The position numbers were made by a program, and so were the translations under genes. From assembly GCA_003220855.1 (NCBI GenBank), contig QHTP01000037.1, positions 1-34,853 of the forward strand: DNA of 34,853 bases. Direction: 5' to 3'. Position 1 is the first letter of the stretch. Each line of letters starts with the position of its first letter. Source of the stretch: Gemmatimonadota bacterium (lineage in GTDB: Bacteria > Gemmatimonadota > Gemmatimonadetes > Gemmatimonadales > GWC2-71-9). Shown piece after piece: positions 1 through 7,969 of the stretch. The notes beneath the pieces are model-generated. The model was not told where the DNA came from and did not search any database. It saw nothing but the letters and a program-made list of their open reading frames with translations.

Positions 1-408
1 GTTGAAGGTCGGCCAGCGCGTGCTCCCGATCCCCACGTCCACGAAATCCACGACGCCGCGCGCGCTGCGGACGCGATCGATCACGTTGCCGACCGCGCCG
101 GCGCACACCAGCGCGAGCGCGACGATTCGAAAGCGGTCGCCCGGGCGCGTCGCCAGGACCATGGACCGCAGCACGAACAAGGCGACCAGGGCGAGCCCGA
201 AGAAGATCCAGCGCGAGTAGGCGCCGAGGCACAGCCCGAACGCCGCGCACTGGTTGAAGACCAGCCGCAGCTGCACGTAATCGCCGGCGAGTGGGATGGG
301 CCGCGTGGGCGCGAGCCACGCCTCCGCGAGCAATTTGGTGGCGAGGTCCGCGACGACGACCGCGGCGGCCGTTGCCCAGAACACGCGCCGATCAGCGACG
401 CTTGCCAT
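1..408 (-). CDS. lspA: Lipoprotein signal peptidase (signal peptidase II), C-terminus cut by window edge
   Basis: Inner-membrane aspartyl protease that cleaves the signal peptide of diacylglyceryl-modified prolipoproteins. The visible 136 residues start at ATG 408 with GGAGGA just upstream. They contain the family's D-x-x-T-K near the first membrane helix (D21-K25), a hydrophobic helix at about 66-86, the catalytic G-N-x-x-D-R motif (G107-R112, catalytic D111), and then DFVD...WPTFN, which normally runs into the second catalytic Asp. The frame is open to base 1, so that Asp and the last helix lie outside the window. It overlaps the end of the dksA-like gene by 17 nt, so it is probably co-translated with it. 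An ileS-lspA linkage is common in bacteria, and this locus keeps it with the zinc-finger gene between them. Predicted lipoproteins in this window (16896-18827, 20003-20776) would be substrates. Confidence 0.9.
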   Translation of the reverse strand, partial: MASVADRRVFWATAAAVVVADLATKLLAEAWLAPTRPIPLAGDYVQLRLVFNQCAAFGLCLGAYSRWIFFGLALVALFVLRSMVLATRPGDRFRIVALALVCAGAVGNVIDRVRSARGVVDFVDVGIGSTRWPTFN

Positions 409-814
409 CTTCCTCCTTGGCCTTGCACTTGATGCAGAGCCGCGCATGCGGGAGCGCGTCGAGCCGCTCGAACAGGATGTCCTCCCCGCATTGCTCGCAC
501 TTGCCGAACTTGTCGGGCGTCTGATACAGGCGGCGCAGGGCCTGGTTGACGTGCCAGAGATAGCGGCCCTCCTGCGAGGCGAACAGAAACGCCTTCTCGC
601 GCTCCATGGCGTCGGTGCCCTGGTCCGCCATGTGGAACGAGTAGCTCGAGAGATCGCCGTCCGATGCCTGCAGGCTCGAGTTGAACGACTCGTCGTAATA
701 GCCGAGCTCTTTCATCACGCGGGCCCGCTCCTCGAGCAGTCGCTTTTCGAGGTGGGTCAGCTGTTTCTTGCTCAGGCCACCCTTGGTCGTCTTGGCTTTC
801 GATTTCGTCGGCAT
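392..814 (-). CDS. DksA/TraR-family C4 zinc-finger protein
   Basis: A 140-residue protein with a basic N-terminus, a charged helical segment (about 14-100) and a C-terminal C4 zinc finger, C106-x2-C109-x17-C127-x2-C130, as in the DksA/TraR family. Family members bind the secondary channel of RNA polymerase and modulate initiation, often with ppGpp. The sequence does not show whether this one is true DksA or one of the short YocK/TraR-like proteins often found beside ileS and lspA, so no symbol is given. The start is ATG 814, sharing one base with the ileS stop (TAATG), and its end overlaps lspA. Confident for the family, not for the regulatory role. Confidence 0.87.
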   Translation of the reverse strand: MPTKSKAKTTKGGLSKKQLTHLEKRLLEERARVMKELGYYDESFNSSLQASDGDLSSYSFHMADQGTDAMEREKAFLFASQEGRYLWHVNQALRRLYQTPDKFGKCEQCGEDILFERLDALPHARLCIKCKAKEEDGKRR

Positions 815-3800
815 TATCGCGTACCGCCCTTTCGTCCGTCATGGCGCCGGATCGCAATCGTCACCCGGCGCGCTTCGATGTCCAATTCTCGTGTCACGTC
901 CGCCTCGTCGAACACGGCGCCCAGCACCACCTTGCGGGCCAGGGTCTCGCCCTCGACGAAGTTCTGAAAGGCCGACACGGCCGCCACAATGTCCGCCGCG
1001 CCGGCCACGCTCAGCTCGATGCGGGTGGTGTACTCATAGCCCGCTTCCTTCCGCAGCCGCTGGACGCGATGCACGAGCTCACGTGCCAGGCCCTCCTGGA
1101 TCAGGTCCTCCGACAACCGCGGGTCGACGGCGACGACGTACGGACCGTCGGCCTGGACCGCCCAGTCGCTCACCACCTCGCGTGTGACCACCACGTCCTC
1201 GGGGTGGAAGGCGAACTCCCCCGCCTGCACGGGGTCCCCATGTTCGAGCGCCGCGAGCTGCTCCGCCGTGAGCTGCGACACCAAGGCGGCCGCCCGGGGC
1301 GTCTCCTTGCCGTACCGCTTCCCCAGGCTGCGGAACTCGGGCTTCCCTTTGAGCCGCACGAGCTCGTGGTCGGAGCCCGCGACGTCGACGGCCTTGGCGT
1401 TCACTTCCGCGGCCAGGATATCTAACAGGTCGGCAAAGGCCGGGCCCTTCACGGCCGTCGGGACGGCCACCTGGAGCCGGGCCACGGGCTGGCGCACGTT
1501 GAGCTTCCTGGTCTCCCGCGCGGCCCGCGCCAGGGACGCCAGGCGGCGATGGGCCGCCATGGCCTCGAGCAGCTCCGGCTCGCGTCGCCCCTGATCGGCC
1601 GGGAACGGCGCCAGATGCACCGAGGTTCCCGTGAGCGAGCGGTGCATCCAGTCCGCGATGAACGGCGCCACGGGCGCGAGCAGCCGGGCCGCCGTCACGA
1701 GCACCTCGTGCAGCGTCGCCAACGCGACCGGGTCGGCCGCCCGGTCCGGGGCCCAGAAGCGCGGTCGGTTGGTGCGGACGTACCAGTTGGAGAGGTCGTC
1801 CACCACGAACCCCATGATGGCGCGCACGCCGGTCGTCACGTCGTAGTCGTTCCACGCTGCGCGCGCCGCCGCGACCACCTCGTCGAGCCGGGCCAGCACC
1901 CAGCGGTCGGTGAGGGGACGGCCGGCCACCGGCGGGCCACCGTCGGACGGCTTCCAGTCGCCCGCATACTGCGCGAAAAAATTGTAGGTGTGGCGCACCG
2001 TGTTCAGGAACCCGCCCGCGACATCGGGCACCTGGCGCCGGTCGAACCGCTTGGGTAGCCACACCTGGCTCTGACCGAGCAGGTACAGGCGCACCGCGTC
2101 CGCGCCGTATTCCTCGATCACTTCCCAGGGGTTCACGACGTTGCCGCGGCTCTTCGACATCTTCTGGCCGTGCGCGTCGAGCACCAGCTCGTTCACGATC
2201 ACGTTCTTGTACACGAGCGAGTCGAAGGCCGCCACGCCGATCGCCAGCAGCGAGTAGAACCAGCCGCGCGTCTGATCCACCCCCTCGCAGATGAAGTCCG
2301 CGGGGAAGTGCGCCTTGAAGTCGGCCTGGTGCACGAACGGGTAATGCCACTGCGCGTACGGCATCGCGCCCGAGTCGAACCAGGCATCGATCACCTCGGG
2401 CACCCGCCGCATGGTGCCGCCACACGTGCGGCAACGCCAGGTGTACCGATCGATGGTCGGCTTGTGCGGGTCGAAGTCCGCCGGCAGCCCCTTCCCCCAG
2501 CGCTCCGCCAGGTCGGCGAAGGAGCCGATCACCTCGCGGTGCTCGGCCTCCGCATCGCACTCCCACACGTTCAGCGGCGTGCCCCAGTAGCGGTCGCGCG
2601 ACAGCGCCCAGTCGACGTTGTTCTCGAGCCACGCGCCGAACCGCCCGCTCCCGACCTCCGGCGGGTGCCAGCCGACTTGCGCGTTGACCTCGAGCATGCG
2701 GCTCTTCACCGCCGTGGTGCGCACGAACCAGGAGCTGCGCGCGTAGTAGATGAGCGCCGAATCGCAGCGCCAGCAGAACGGGTAGGTGTGCGTGTACGGC
2801 AGCGTCTCGAGCCAGCGACCCTCGCGCTTCAAGCGCTCGATGATCAGCCGGTTCGTCTCCTTGTCGGTCACGAGCCTGCCGTTGATCTCGTCCCAGCGGG
2901 TGCCCTGGAACGTGCCATCCGGGGCCACTGGGTTCACCATGGCGAGCCCGTATTGCTGCGCGGCGGCGTAGTCGTCGGCGCCGAAGGCGGGGGCCATGTG
3001 CACGAGCCCCGTGCCCTCCTCCGCCGACACGAAGCCTCCCGCCACCACGACGGCCCGCTGCCCCTCCTGCGGCAGCGGCATGACGTCGAACGGGCGCACG
3101 TACTTGAGGCCCACGAGCTCGCGCCCCGGGTACCCGGCCACCCGCGGGGCCGCCGCCAGCGGCTTGCCGCCCACGTGCACGTGCGTCGCGCGCTCGACCG
3201 CCGCGACGTAGCGGATCCCGTTGACCTCGTACTCGCCGTACTCCAGGTCGGGATGGACCGCCACCGCCACGTTCGAAAGCAGGGTCCAGGGCGTCGTGGT
3301 CCAGATGACCAGTTGGCGGTTCGGGTCGCTCGCCAAGGGAAAGGTGACATACACCGAATTGGTCTGGACCTCTTCGTAGCCCAGCGCCAGCTCGTGCGAC
3401 GACAGCGCCGTCCCGCAGCGCGGGCAGTACGGCAGCACCTTGTGTCCCCGGTACAGCAGCGCCTTGTCGTGCAGCCGCTTCAGGAGCCACCACACCGTCT
3501 CGATGTATTCGGGCGTGTACGTGATGTAGGGATGCTCGTAATCGAGCCAATACCCGACGCGCTCCGAGAGCGACTCCCAGTCCGTCTTGTAGGTGAAGAC
3601 GCTCTCGCGGCACAGCTGGTTGAACTTCTCGACACCGTATGCCTCAATCTGCTTCTTGCCGGAGATCCCGAGGGTCTTTTCGACCTCGATCTCGACGGGC
3701 AAGCCGTGCGTGTCCCAGCCCGCGATGCGCGTGACGCCCTGCCCCAGCATCGTGTGGTAGCGGCACACCAGATCCTTGATCGTGCGCGCGAACACGTGGT

Positions 3801-3972
3801 GGATGCCCGGCCGCCCGTTGGCCGTGGGCGGCCCCTCGTAGAACACGAACGGCGGGCCGTACCGGGCGGCCTCCTGCGTTTTCTGGAACAGGCGCTCGTG
3901 CTTCCAAGCCGCGAGCAGCTGCTTCTCCAGCGCGTCGGGCGAGAGCTTGGGATCGAACAGCCGGTACGCCAT
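814..3972 (-). CDS. ileS: Isoleucyl-tRNA synthetase, type 2 (eukaryote-like), with GIHH in place of HIGH
   Basis: Charges tRNA-Ile in the cytoplasm. The protein has 1052 residues, longer than typical type 1 bacterial IleRS (about 930) and fitting the IleRS2 class. The class I HIGH signature is altered: where PHIGH is expected there is P55-G56-I57-H58-H59, so positions 1 and 3 of the motif are swapped (GXHH). KMSKS is intact at 604-608. Also visible are the GWDTHGLPVE segment after the signature, an insertion/editing (CP1) region containing CPRCG near residue 180, later C-x2-C pairs (FCWRC about 398, CRTCG about 514), an anticodon-binding helical domain with WYVR about two thirds along, and the long C-terminal region of IleRS2. 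ATG 3972 overlaps the PNP stop by one base (TGATG). The frame stays open upstream to 4455, but that part lies inside the PNP gene and has no synthetase features. Confidence 0.96.
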   Translation of the reverse strand: MAYRLFDPKLSPDALEKQLLAAWKHERLFQKTQEAARYGPPFVFYEGPPTANGRPGIHHVFARTIKDLVCRYHTMLGQGVTRIAGWDTHGLPVEIEVEKTLGISGKKQIEAYGVEKFNQLCRESVFTYKTDWESLSERVGYWLDYEHPYITYTPEYIETVWWLLKRLHDKALLYRGHKVLPYCPRCGTALSSHELALGYEEVQTNSVYVTFPLASDPNRQLVIWTTTPWTLLSNVAVAVHPDLEYGEYEVNGIRYVAAVERATHVHVGGKPLAAAPRVAGYPGRELVGLKYVRPFDVMPLPQEGQRAVVVAGGFVSAEEGTGLVHMAPAFGADDYAAAQQYGLAMVNPVAPDGTFQGTRWDEINGRLVTDKETNRLIIERLKREGRWLETLPYTHTYPFCWRCDSALIYYARSSWFVRTTAVKSRMLEVNAQVGWHPPEVGSGRFGAWLENNVDWALSRDRYWGTPLNVWECDAEAEHREVIGSFADLAERWGKGLPADFDPHKPTIDRYTWRCRTCGGTMRRVPEVIDAWFDSGAMPYAQWHYPFVHQADFKAHFPADFICEGVDQTRGWFYSLLAIGVAAFDSLVYKNVIVNELVLDAHGQKMSKSRGNVVNPWEVIEEYGADAVRLYLLGQSQVWLPKRFDRRQVPDVAGGFLNTVRHTYNFFAQYAGDWKPSDGGPPVAGRPLTDRWVLARLDEVVAAARAAWNDYDVTTGVRAIMGFVVDDLSNWYVRTNRPRFWAPDRAADPVALATLHEVLVTAARLLAPVAPFIADWMHRSLTGTSVHLAPFPADQGRREPELLEAMAAHRRLASLARAARETRKLNVRQPVARLQVAVPTAVKGPAFADLLDILAAEVNAKAVDVAGSDHELVRLKGKPEFRSLGKRYGKETPRAAALVSQLTAEQLAALEHGDPVQAGEFAFHPEDVVVTREVVSDWAVQADGPYVVAVDPRLSEDLIQEGLARELVHRVQRLRKEAGYEYTTRIELSVAGAADIVAAVSAFQNFVEGETLARKVVLGAVFDEADVTRELDIEARRVTIAIRRHDGRKGGTR

Positions 3973-4778
3973 CAGTTGAGGCGCTCCAACACGCCGCGCA
4001 CCAGCGCCGTGAGCTTGGGCTCGGCGCCGCGCGCCACGGCGATGATCTGCTCCACCGACGTGGGGACCAGCGCGTCGGGCAGGCACTGGTCGGTGATGAT
4101 CGACACCCCGAGCACCCGGACGCCCAGGTGCACTGCGGCGATCACTTCCGGGACCGTGCTCATGCCCACGACATCGGCGCCGAGCGCGCGGAGCATGCGG
4201 TACTCGGCGCGGGTCTCGAGACTGGGACCCGCGACGGCGACGTAGACGCCCTCGCGCAAGGTGAGGCCGCGCTCCAGGGCCACCGCGCGCGCCAGGGCGC
4301 GCAGGCCGGCGTCGTAAGGCTGGGACATGTCGGGAAACCGCGGGCCCAGCCGGTCGTCGTTGGGCCCGACGAGCGGGTTGTCGCCCAACAGGTTGATGTG
4401 ATCGGCGATGAGCATCAAGTCGCCCGGGCTCCACAGGGGATGCATCCCGCCGCACGCGTTCGACACGATCATGGTGCGCGCGCCGAGCTGCCGCAGCACG
4501 CGGACCGGGAAGACGATCTGCGGGAGCGTGTATCCCTCATAACGGTGGAACCGCCCCTGCATCGCCATGACGCGCCGCCCGGCCAGCGTCCCCACCAGCA
4601 GCGACCCGGCGTGGCTCTCCACCGTCGACAGCGGAAACCCGGGGATCTCCCCGTAGGGGATCCGCGTCTCCACGCTCACCTCGTCGGCGAGTCCCCCGAG
4701 CCCGGTGCCGAGGATGATCGCGACGTCCGGGACGAGCTGGGTCCGCGCCTGCACCGCGCGGACCGCATCCGCGATCAT
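3972..4778 (-). CDS. Purine nucleoside phosphorylase, trimeric PNP/MTAP family
   Basis: Phosphorolytic cleavage of purine nucleosides to free base and ribose-1-phosphate (purine salvage). The 268 residues show the family phosphate-binding GTG (24-26), H56 in SHAGSL, R76 and H78 in QGRFHRYEGY, NACGG (107-111), and GPSLETRAEY with the substrate Glu (E188) followed by GADVVGMS. The base-contacting position that is Asn in classical 6-oxopurine PNPs is Asp (D230 in SIITD), so 6-aminopurine or methylthioadenosine substrates cannot be excluded. The start ATG 4778 overlaps the divIVA-like stop by 4 nt (ATGA), and its stop shares a base with ileS. Placement beside ileS looks like operon packing rather than pathway grouping. 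Confidence 0.9.
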   Translation of the reverse strand: MIADAVRAVQARTQLVPDVAIILGTGLGGLADEVSVETRIPYGEIPGFPLSTVESHAGSLLVGTLAGRRVMAMQGRFHRYEGYTLPQIVFPVRVLRQLGARTMIVSNACGGMHPLWSPGDLMLIADHINLLGDNPLVGPNDDRLGPRFPDMSQPYDAGLRALARAVALERGLTLREGVYVAVAGPSLETRAEYRMLRALGADVVGMSTVPEVIAAVHLGVRVLGVSIITDQCLPDALVPTSVEQIIAVARGAEPKLTALVRGVLERLN

Positions 4779-5248
4779 CCGTCCCGTTGACCGTCCAGCG
4801 CGCGGAGCTCGGCGAGCTGCCGCTCGAGCAGCGCGCGGAATCCGGCCACGTACGCCTGGAACTGGCGCTGCACGTCCGCGCTCTGGCGCTCGACCTCGCC
4901 CTGCGAGGCGCGCGCGCCGTCGAGGATCCGCTGCGCTTCCGCCTGGGCCTCGCGCACGATCACCTGCGCCTCCCGCGCCGCCCCCGCGCGCGTCTCCTCG
5001 CGCAGCTGTTGGGCCGCCACCAGCGCCTCGTTCATGGCGCGCTCGCGGTCGCGGTACACCCGCAGCTGCTCCCCAAGCGCCGCCACGCGCTCCTCGAGCA
5101 CGGCCTTCTCGCGCAGGATCCGCTCCAGCTCGTCGGCCACGCGGGCGCGAAAGTCCTCGACGCCGACCGGCTCGTACCCGCGCAGGCTGCGCCGGAACTC
5201 CTGCTTCCGGACGTCGAGCGGGGTGAGATGGAACGCGGGCTCGCTCAC
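4775..5248 (-). CDS. DivIVA-domain protein
   Basis: A 157-residue coiled-coil protein. The N-terminal segment at about residues 8-30 has the DivIVA signature (LTPLDVRKQEF, then RSLRGYEP), followed by almost uninterrupted heptad-rich helix (about 35-150) with many Glu, Arg, Gln and Ala. DivIVA proteins sense curved membrane with the N-terminal domain and scaffold division or polar growth proteins. Start GTG 5248 is chosen because it overlaps the yggS stop (GTGA, 4 nt) and places the signature at the N-terminus. The longer open frame upstream is antisense-like low-complexity sequence within yggS. Adjacency to yggS matches the yggS-divIVA neighbourhood seen in many bacteria. Its partner here is unknown. 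Confidence 0.86.
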   Translation of the reverse strand: MSEPAFHLTPLDVRKQEFRRSLRGYEPVGVEDFRARVADELERILREKAVLEERVAALGEQLRVYRDRERAMNEALVAAQQLREETRAGAAREAQVIVREAQAEAQRILDGARASQGEVERQSADVQRQFQAYVAGFRALLERQLAELRALDGQRDG

Positions 5249-5943
5249 GGCGTCGTCGCCTCCCTCAGACCGAACAGGACGGTACCCAAGCGGATCACCG
5301 TTGCCCCCTCCTCGACCGCCGTGCCGTAGTCGGCGGACATCCCCATCGAGAGCGTCGGCAGCCATAGCCCCTCCTCCTGCAAAGCGTCCCGCAACTCGCG
5401 CAGCCCACGGAACGTGCGCCGCTGCACGTCCGGAGCATCGGTGAACGGCGCGATCGTCATCAACCCCTCGAGCATCAGATGCGGCAACGCGGCCAAGCGG
5501 CGCGCCACCGCCGGCGCCTCCGCCGGCGCGCACCCGCTCTTCTGCGCCTCCCCCGCCACATTCACCTGCAGCAACACCCGCTGGCGCGCGCCCTGCGCCG
5601 CCGCCCGCTGGTCCAGCTCCTCCGCCAGTGCGGCCGAGTCCACCGAGTGCACCAGCGCGAACCGCCCGGCCACGAGCTTCGCCTTGTTGCGCTGCAGGTG
5701 CCCGATCAAGTGCCACGTCGCCCGGCGCCCCGCCGGCGTGTCGAGCTTCTCCAGCGCTTCCTGCACCCGGTTCTCGCCCACGTCCGCGAGGCCCGCGCCC
5801 AGCGCCGCCTCCACCGCGTCCAACCCGAAGCCCTTCGTCACCGCCACGATCGTCACCGGGTGCGTCCGACCGGCGATCGCCTGCCGCCGAGCGATCTCGG
5901 CCCGTACGTGGGCCAGGCGCTCGGGGAAGGCCCCAAAATTCAT
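5245..5943 (-). CDS. YggS-family pyridoxal phosphate homeostasis protein (PLPBP)
   Basis: A single-domain fold III PLP-binding protein of 232 residues, the usual length. K37 in AVTKG is the PLP lysine, GENRVQE follows, WHLIGHLQRNK is the conserved central motif, and the C-terminus has SMGMSADY and the phosphate-binding RLGTVLFG. Family members buffer intracellular PLP and affect amino acid and B6 metabolism without a known catalytic reaction. ATG 5943 lacks a clear Shine-Dalgarno. AT-rich promoter-like hexamers lie immediately upstream, suggesting a leaderless transcript. It is the first gene of a tightly overlapping run (yggS, divIVA-like, PNP, ileS, zinc finger, lspA). Confidence 0.93.
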   Translation of the reverse strand: MNFGAFPERLAHVRAEIARRQAIAGRTHPVTIVAVTKGFGLDAVEAALGAGLADVGENRVQEALEKLDTPAGRRATWHLIGHLQRNKAKLVAGRFALVHSVDSAALAEELDQRAAAQGARQRVLLQVNVAGEAQKSGCAPAEAPAVARRLAALPHLMLEGLMTIAPFTDAPDVQRRTFRGLRELRDALQEEGLWLPTLSMGMSADYGTAVEEGATVIRLGTVLFGLREATTP

Positions 5944-5951
5944 AACCGCAA

Positions 5952-5980
5952 AAATTAGCCCAGCGCGCTTATTGAAACAA
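5952..5980 (-). promoter_or_regulatory. Candidate promoter for the yggS-ileS-lspA run
   Basis: In the 45-nt gap between cdaA and yggS, minus-strand TTGTTT (5980-5975) and TAATTT (5957-5952) are separated by exactly 17 nt. Each matches the sigma70 consensus at only three of six positions, but the spacing and local AT-richness in a very GC-rich context are suggestive. The -10-like element ends 8 nt before the ATG, so a transcript would begin at or next to the start codon. No terminator is visible in this gap, so read-through from cdaA is also possible. Confidence 0.35.
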
Positions 5981-5988
5981 TCGGGGGG

Positions 5989-6789
5989 TCAGCTGGCGGC
6001 AGCGGTAACTCGTTCGCCGCCTTCGAGGTGCGCGATGGCGCCCGAGAGGAGATCGCGCACCTGCTGCGGCGTGAGATGGCGGTGCAGCAGCCCGTGACTG
6101 GCCACCGAGATGGTCGAGGTCTCCTCCGAGACCACGAACACGGTGGCGTCGGTCTCTTCGGACAGGCCGAGTGCGGCGCGGTGGCGCGTCCCGAGCGACT
6201 TGTCCGCGACCTTGAACTGGGTGAGGGGGAGCACGCAGCCGGCGCCGATGATGCGGTCGCCCCGCACCAGCACGGCACCGTCGTGCAAGGGGGAGTACGG
6301 AGTGAAGATCGTGGTGAGCAGATCGGCGGAGACCTTGGCCTCCATCGGGACTCCGGAGGAGATGAACTCCTCGAGCCCGATGTCGCCCTCGACGGCGACG
6401 ATGGCGCCGGTGCCGGCGCGCGACAGCCGGTCCATCGCCTCGGCGATCTCCTCGGCCACCGACTGGCGCTCGCTCTGCGAGAAGCGGCGCATGAGCCGCG
6501 ACTGGCCGAGACGGGCCAGGGCATTCCGCAGCTCGGGCTGGAACACCACCACGGCCGCGAACGCCCCGAACGTGAACACGTACGAGAGCAGCGCGCTGAT
6601 CATCGTGAACTTGGCGAGCAGCGACGCGAAATAGGCGATCGACAAAATCATGACGCCGACCACGATCTGCATCGCCCGCGTCCCGACCAGGAACAGCAGG
6701 AAGCGGTAGATCACGAACGCGACGAGCAGGATCTCGACCACGTCCGGCCAGAACCGCGGGATCAGGAACCGGTAGGCTTCGAAGTTCAC
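5989..6789 (-). CDS. cdaA: Diadenylate cyclase CdaA (c-di-AMP synthase)
   Basis: Condenses two ATP into c-di-AMP, a messenger controlling potassium and osmolyte homeostasis and envelope stress. The 266 residues begin with three hydrophobic helices (about 14-36, 40-58, 62-83), a short linker, then the DAC domain with the two catalytic motifs D170-G171-A172 (in LHDGAVLV) and R202-H203-R204 (in GTRHRAALG), both intact. Start GTG 6789 overlaps the folP stop by 4 nt (GTGA) and gives the correct N-terminal membrane helix. The longer open frame upstream is the folP gene read out of frame. No cdaR-like regulator follows, unlike many Firmicutes. folP-cdaA coupling is a recurring arrangement in some phyla. 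Confidence 0.95.
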   Translation of the reverse strand: MNFEAYRFLIPRFWPDVVEILLVAFVIYRFLLFLVGTRAMQIVVGVMILSIAYFASLLAKFTMISALLSYVFTFGAFAAVVVFQPELRNALARLGQSRLMRRFSQSERQSVAEEIAEAMDRLSRAGTGAIVAVEGDIGLEEFISSGVPMEAKVSADLLTTIFTPYSPLHDGAVLVRGDRIIGAGCVLPLTQFKVADKSLGTRHRAALGLSEETDATVFVVSEETSTISVASHGLLHRHLTPQQVRDLLSGAIAHLEGGERVTAAAS

Positions 6790-7952
6790 GTTGCGCTCGT
6801 CGTCGCGCCGGCCACCCGCAGCGCCTCGCAGGTGAGCGCGGCGTCGTGGACCCGGAACAGGCGTGCCCCGCGCTCCCACGCGAGCGCGCACGCCACCGCC
6901 GTGGCGCGGTCGCGATCCTCGACCGGCCGCCCGGTGGCGGCCCCGAGGAAGCGTTTGCGCGACGGCCCCACGGCTACAGGATACCCCAAGCCGACCACGG
7001 TTGCTAGCTCGTCGAGCAGGCGAAAGTTCTGCTCCGGACCCTTCGCGAACCCGAACCCCGGATCCACCACGATCCGCTCGCGCGGCACGTCGGCCCGCTC
7101 GGCCCGCGCCGCCGCGGCGCCCAGCTCGGCGGCGACCTCGACCGCCACCTGCCGGTACAGGGCGAGTCCCTCCATCGTGTCGGGCGTCCCGCGCATGTGC
7201 ATGACGATCACGCCGGCTCCCCCCTGCGCCACTACGCGCGCCAGATCGGGATCGAAGGCCAGGCCCGACACGTCGTTGATCACCGCGGCCCCGGCCGCGA
7301 GCGCCGCGCGCGCGACGGCCGCCTTGCGCGTATCCACCGATATAGGCCCCAGCCCGCGACGCGCCAGCTGCTCGACCACCGGCGCCACCCGCCCGATTTC
7401 CTCGGTGCTGGCCACGGGCGCCGCGCCGGGCCGCGTCGACTCGCCGCCGACGTCCAGCAGCTCGCACCCCTCCGCCACCAGCCGTTCGGCCTGCGCCACC
7501 GCGCGATCCACCGTGGAGAACCGGCCGCCGTCCGAAAAGGAGTCGGGCGTCACGTTCACGATGCCGATCAAGACCGGATGGTCGAGGGAGAGCGTGCGCC
7601 CGACGATCTCCCAGCGGCGCGGCGGATCGGCGTAGCTCGCGAGGAAACGGCCCAGCTCGGGCGCCAGGCGCTCGAGCCCCGGCGGCACCCGGTCGGGGCG
7701 CGCCAGCGGCGCCAGCCGGCTGGCCGCCGCGCTCACGAGCGCCCATCCCTCGCCGGTGAGCACATCGGCACCGGCCTTCGCGCCCCAGCGCACCAGGGCT
7801 TCGCGCTCGGGCTCGGTGACGTCCTCGAGCAGGACGACGAGGGACTGGAGGCCCGTGGCGGCGAACCACGCGGGCTGGGCGTCCCAGCCCCGCGCCGCGA
7901 GCGCCGCACGCACGGCTTCGGGAGTGTGGGCGGCGAGCGGGGTGAGCTTCAC
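6786..7952 (-). CDS. folP: Dihydropteroate synthase with N-terminal extension
   Basis: Joins 6-hydroxymethyl-dihydropterin diphosphate to p-aminobenzoate in folate synthesis; this is the sulfonamide target. The catalytic TIM barrel starts near residue 113 and contains all family motifs: IVNVTPDSFSDGG (131-143), GGESTRPGA, SVDTRKA, NDVSGL, MHMRGTP, VDPGFGFAKG, GPSRKRF and RVHDA. Total length is 388, against about 270-290 for stand-alone enzymes. Residues 1-112 form an additional Ala/Arg/Leu-rich region without recognised catalytic motifs, possibly a small alpha/beta domain. Start ATG 7952 is the only obvious in-frame start covering this extension; a shorter protein starting near residue 110 would still be complete. 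It lies 17 nt after the ABC permease gene and overlaps cdaA. Confidence 0.95.
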   Translation of the reverse strand: MKLTPLAAHTPEAVRAALAARGWDAQPAWFAATGLQSLVVLLEDVTEPEREALVRWGAKAGADVLTGEGWALVSAAASRLAPLARPDRVPPGLERLAPELGRFLASYADPPRRWEIVGRTLSLDHPVLIGIVNVTPDSFSDGGRFSTVDRAVAQAERLVAEGCELLDVGGESTRPGAAPVASTEEIGRVAPVVEQLARRGLGPISVDTRKAAVARAALAAGAAVINDVSGLAFDPDLARVVAQGGAGVIVMHMRGTPDTMEGLALYRQVAVEVAAELGAAAARAERADVPRERIVVDPGFGFAKGPEQNFRLLDELATVVGLGYPVAVGPSRKRFLGAATGRPVEDRDRATAVACALAWERGARLFRVHDAALTCEALRVAGATTSAT

Positions 7953-7969
7953 CGCACCAGTCTCTCGTG

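Noticed and set aside
2170..4245. 691-codon plus-strand open frame opposite ileS
   Set aside because: His/Arg/Val/Asp-rich antisense shadow produced by GC-biased codons; no motif, and ileS is unambiguous on the other strand.
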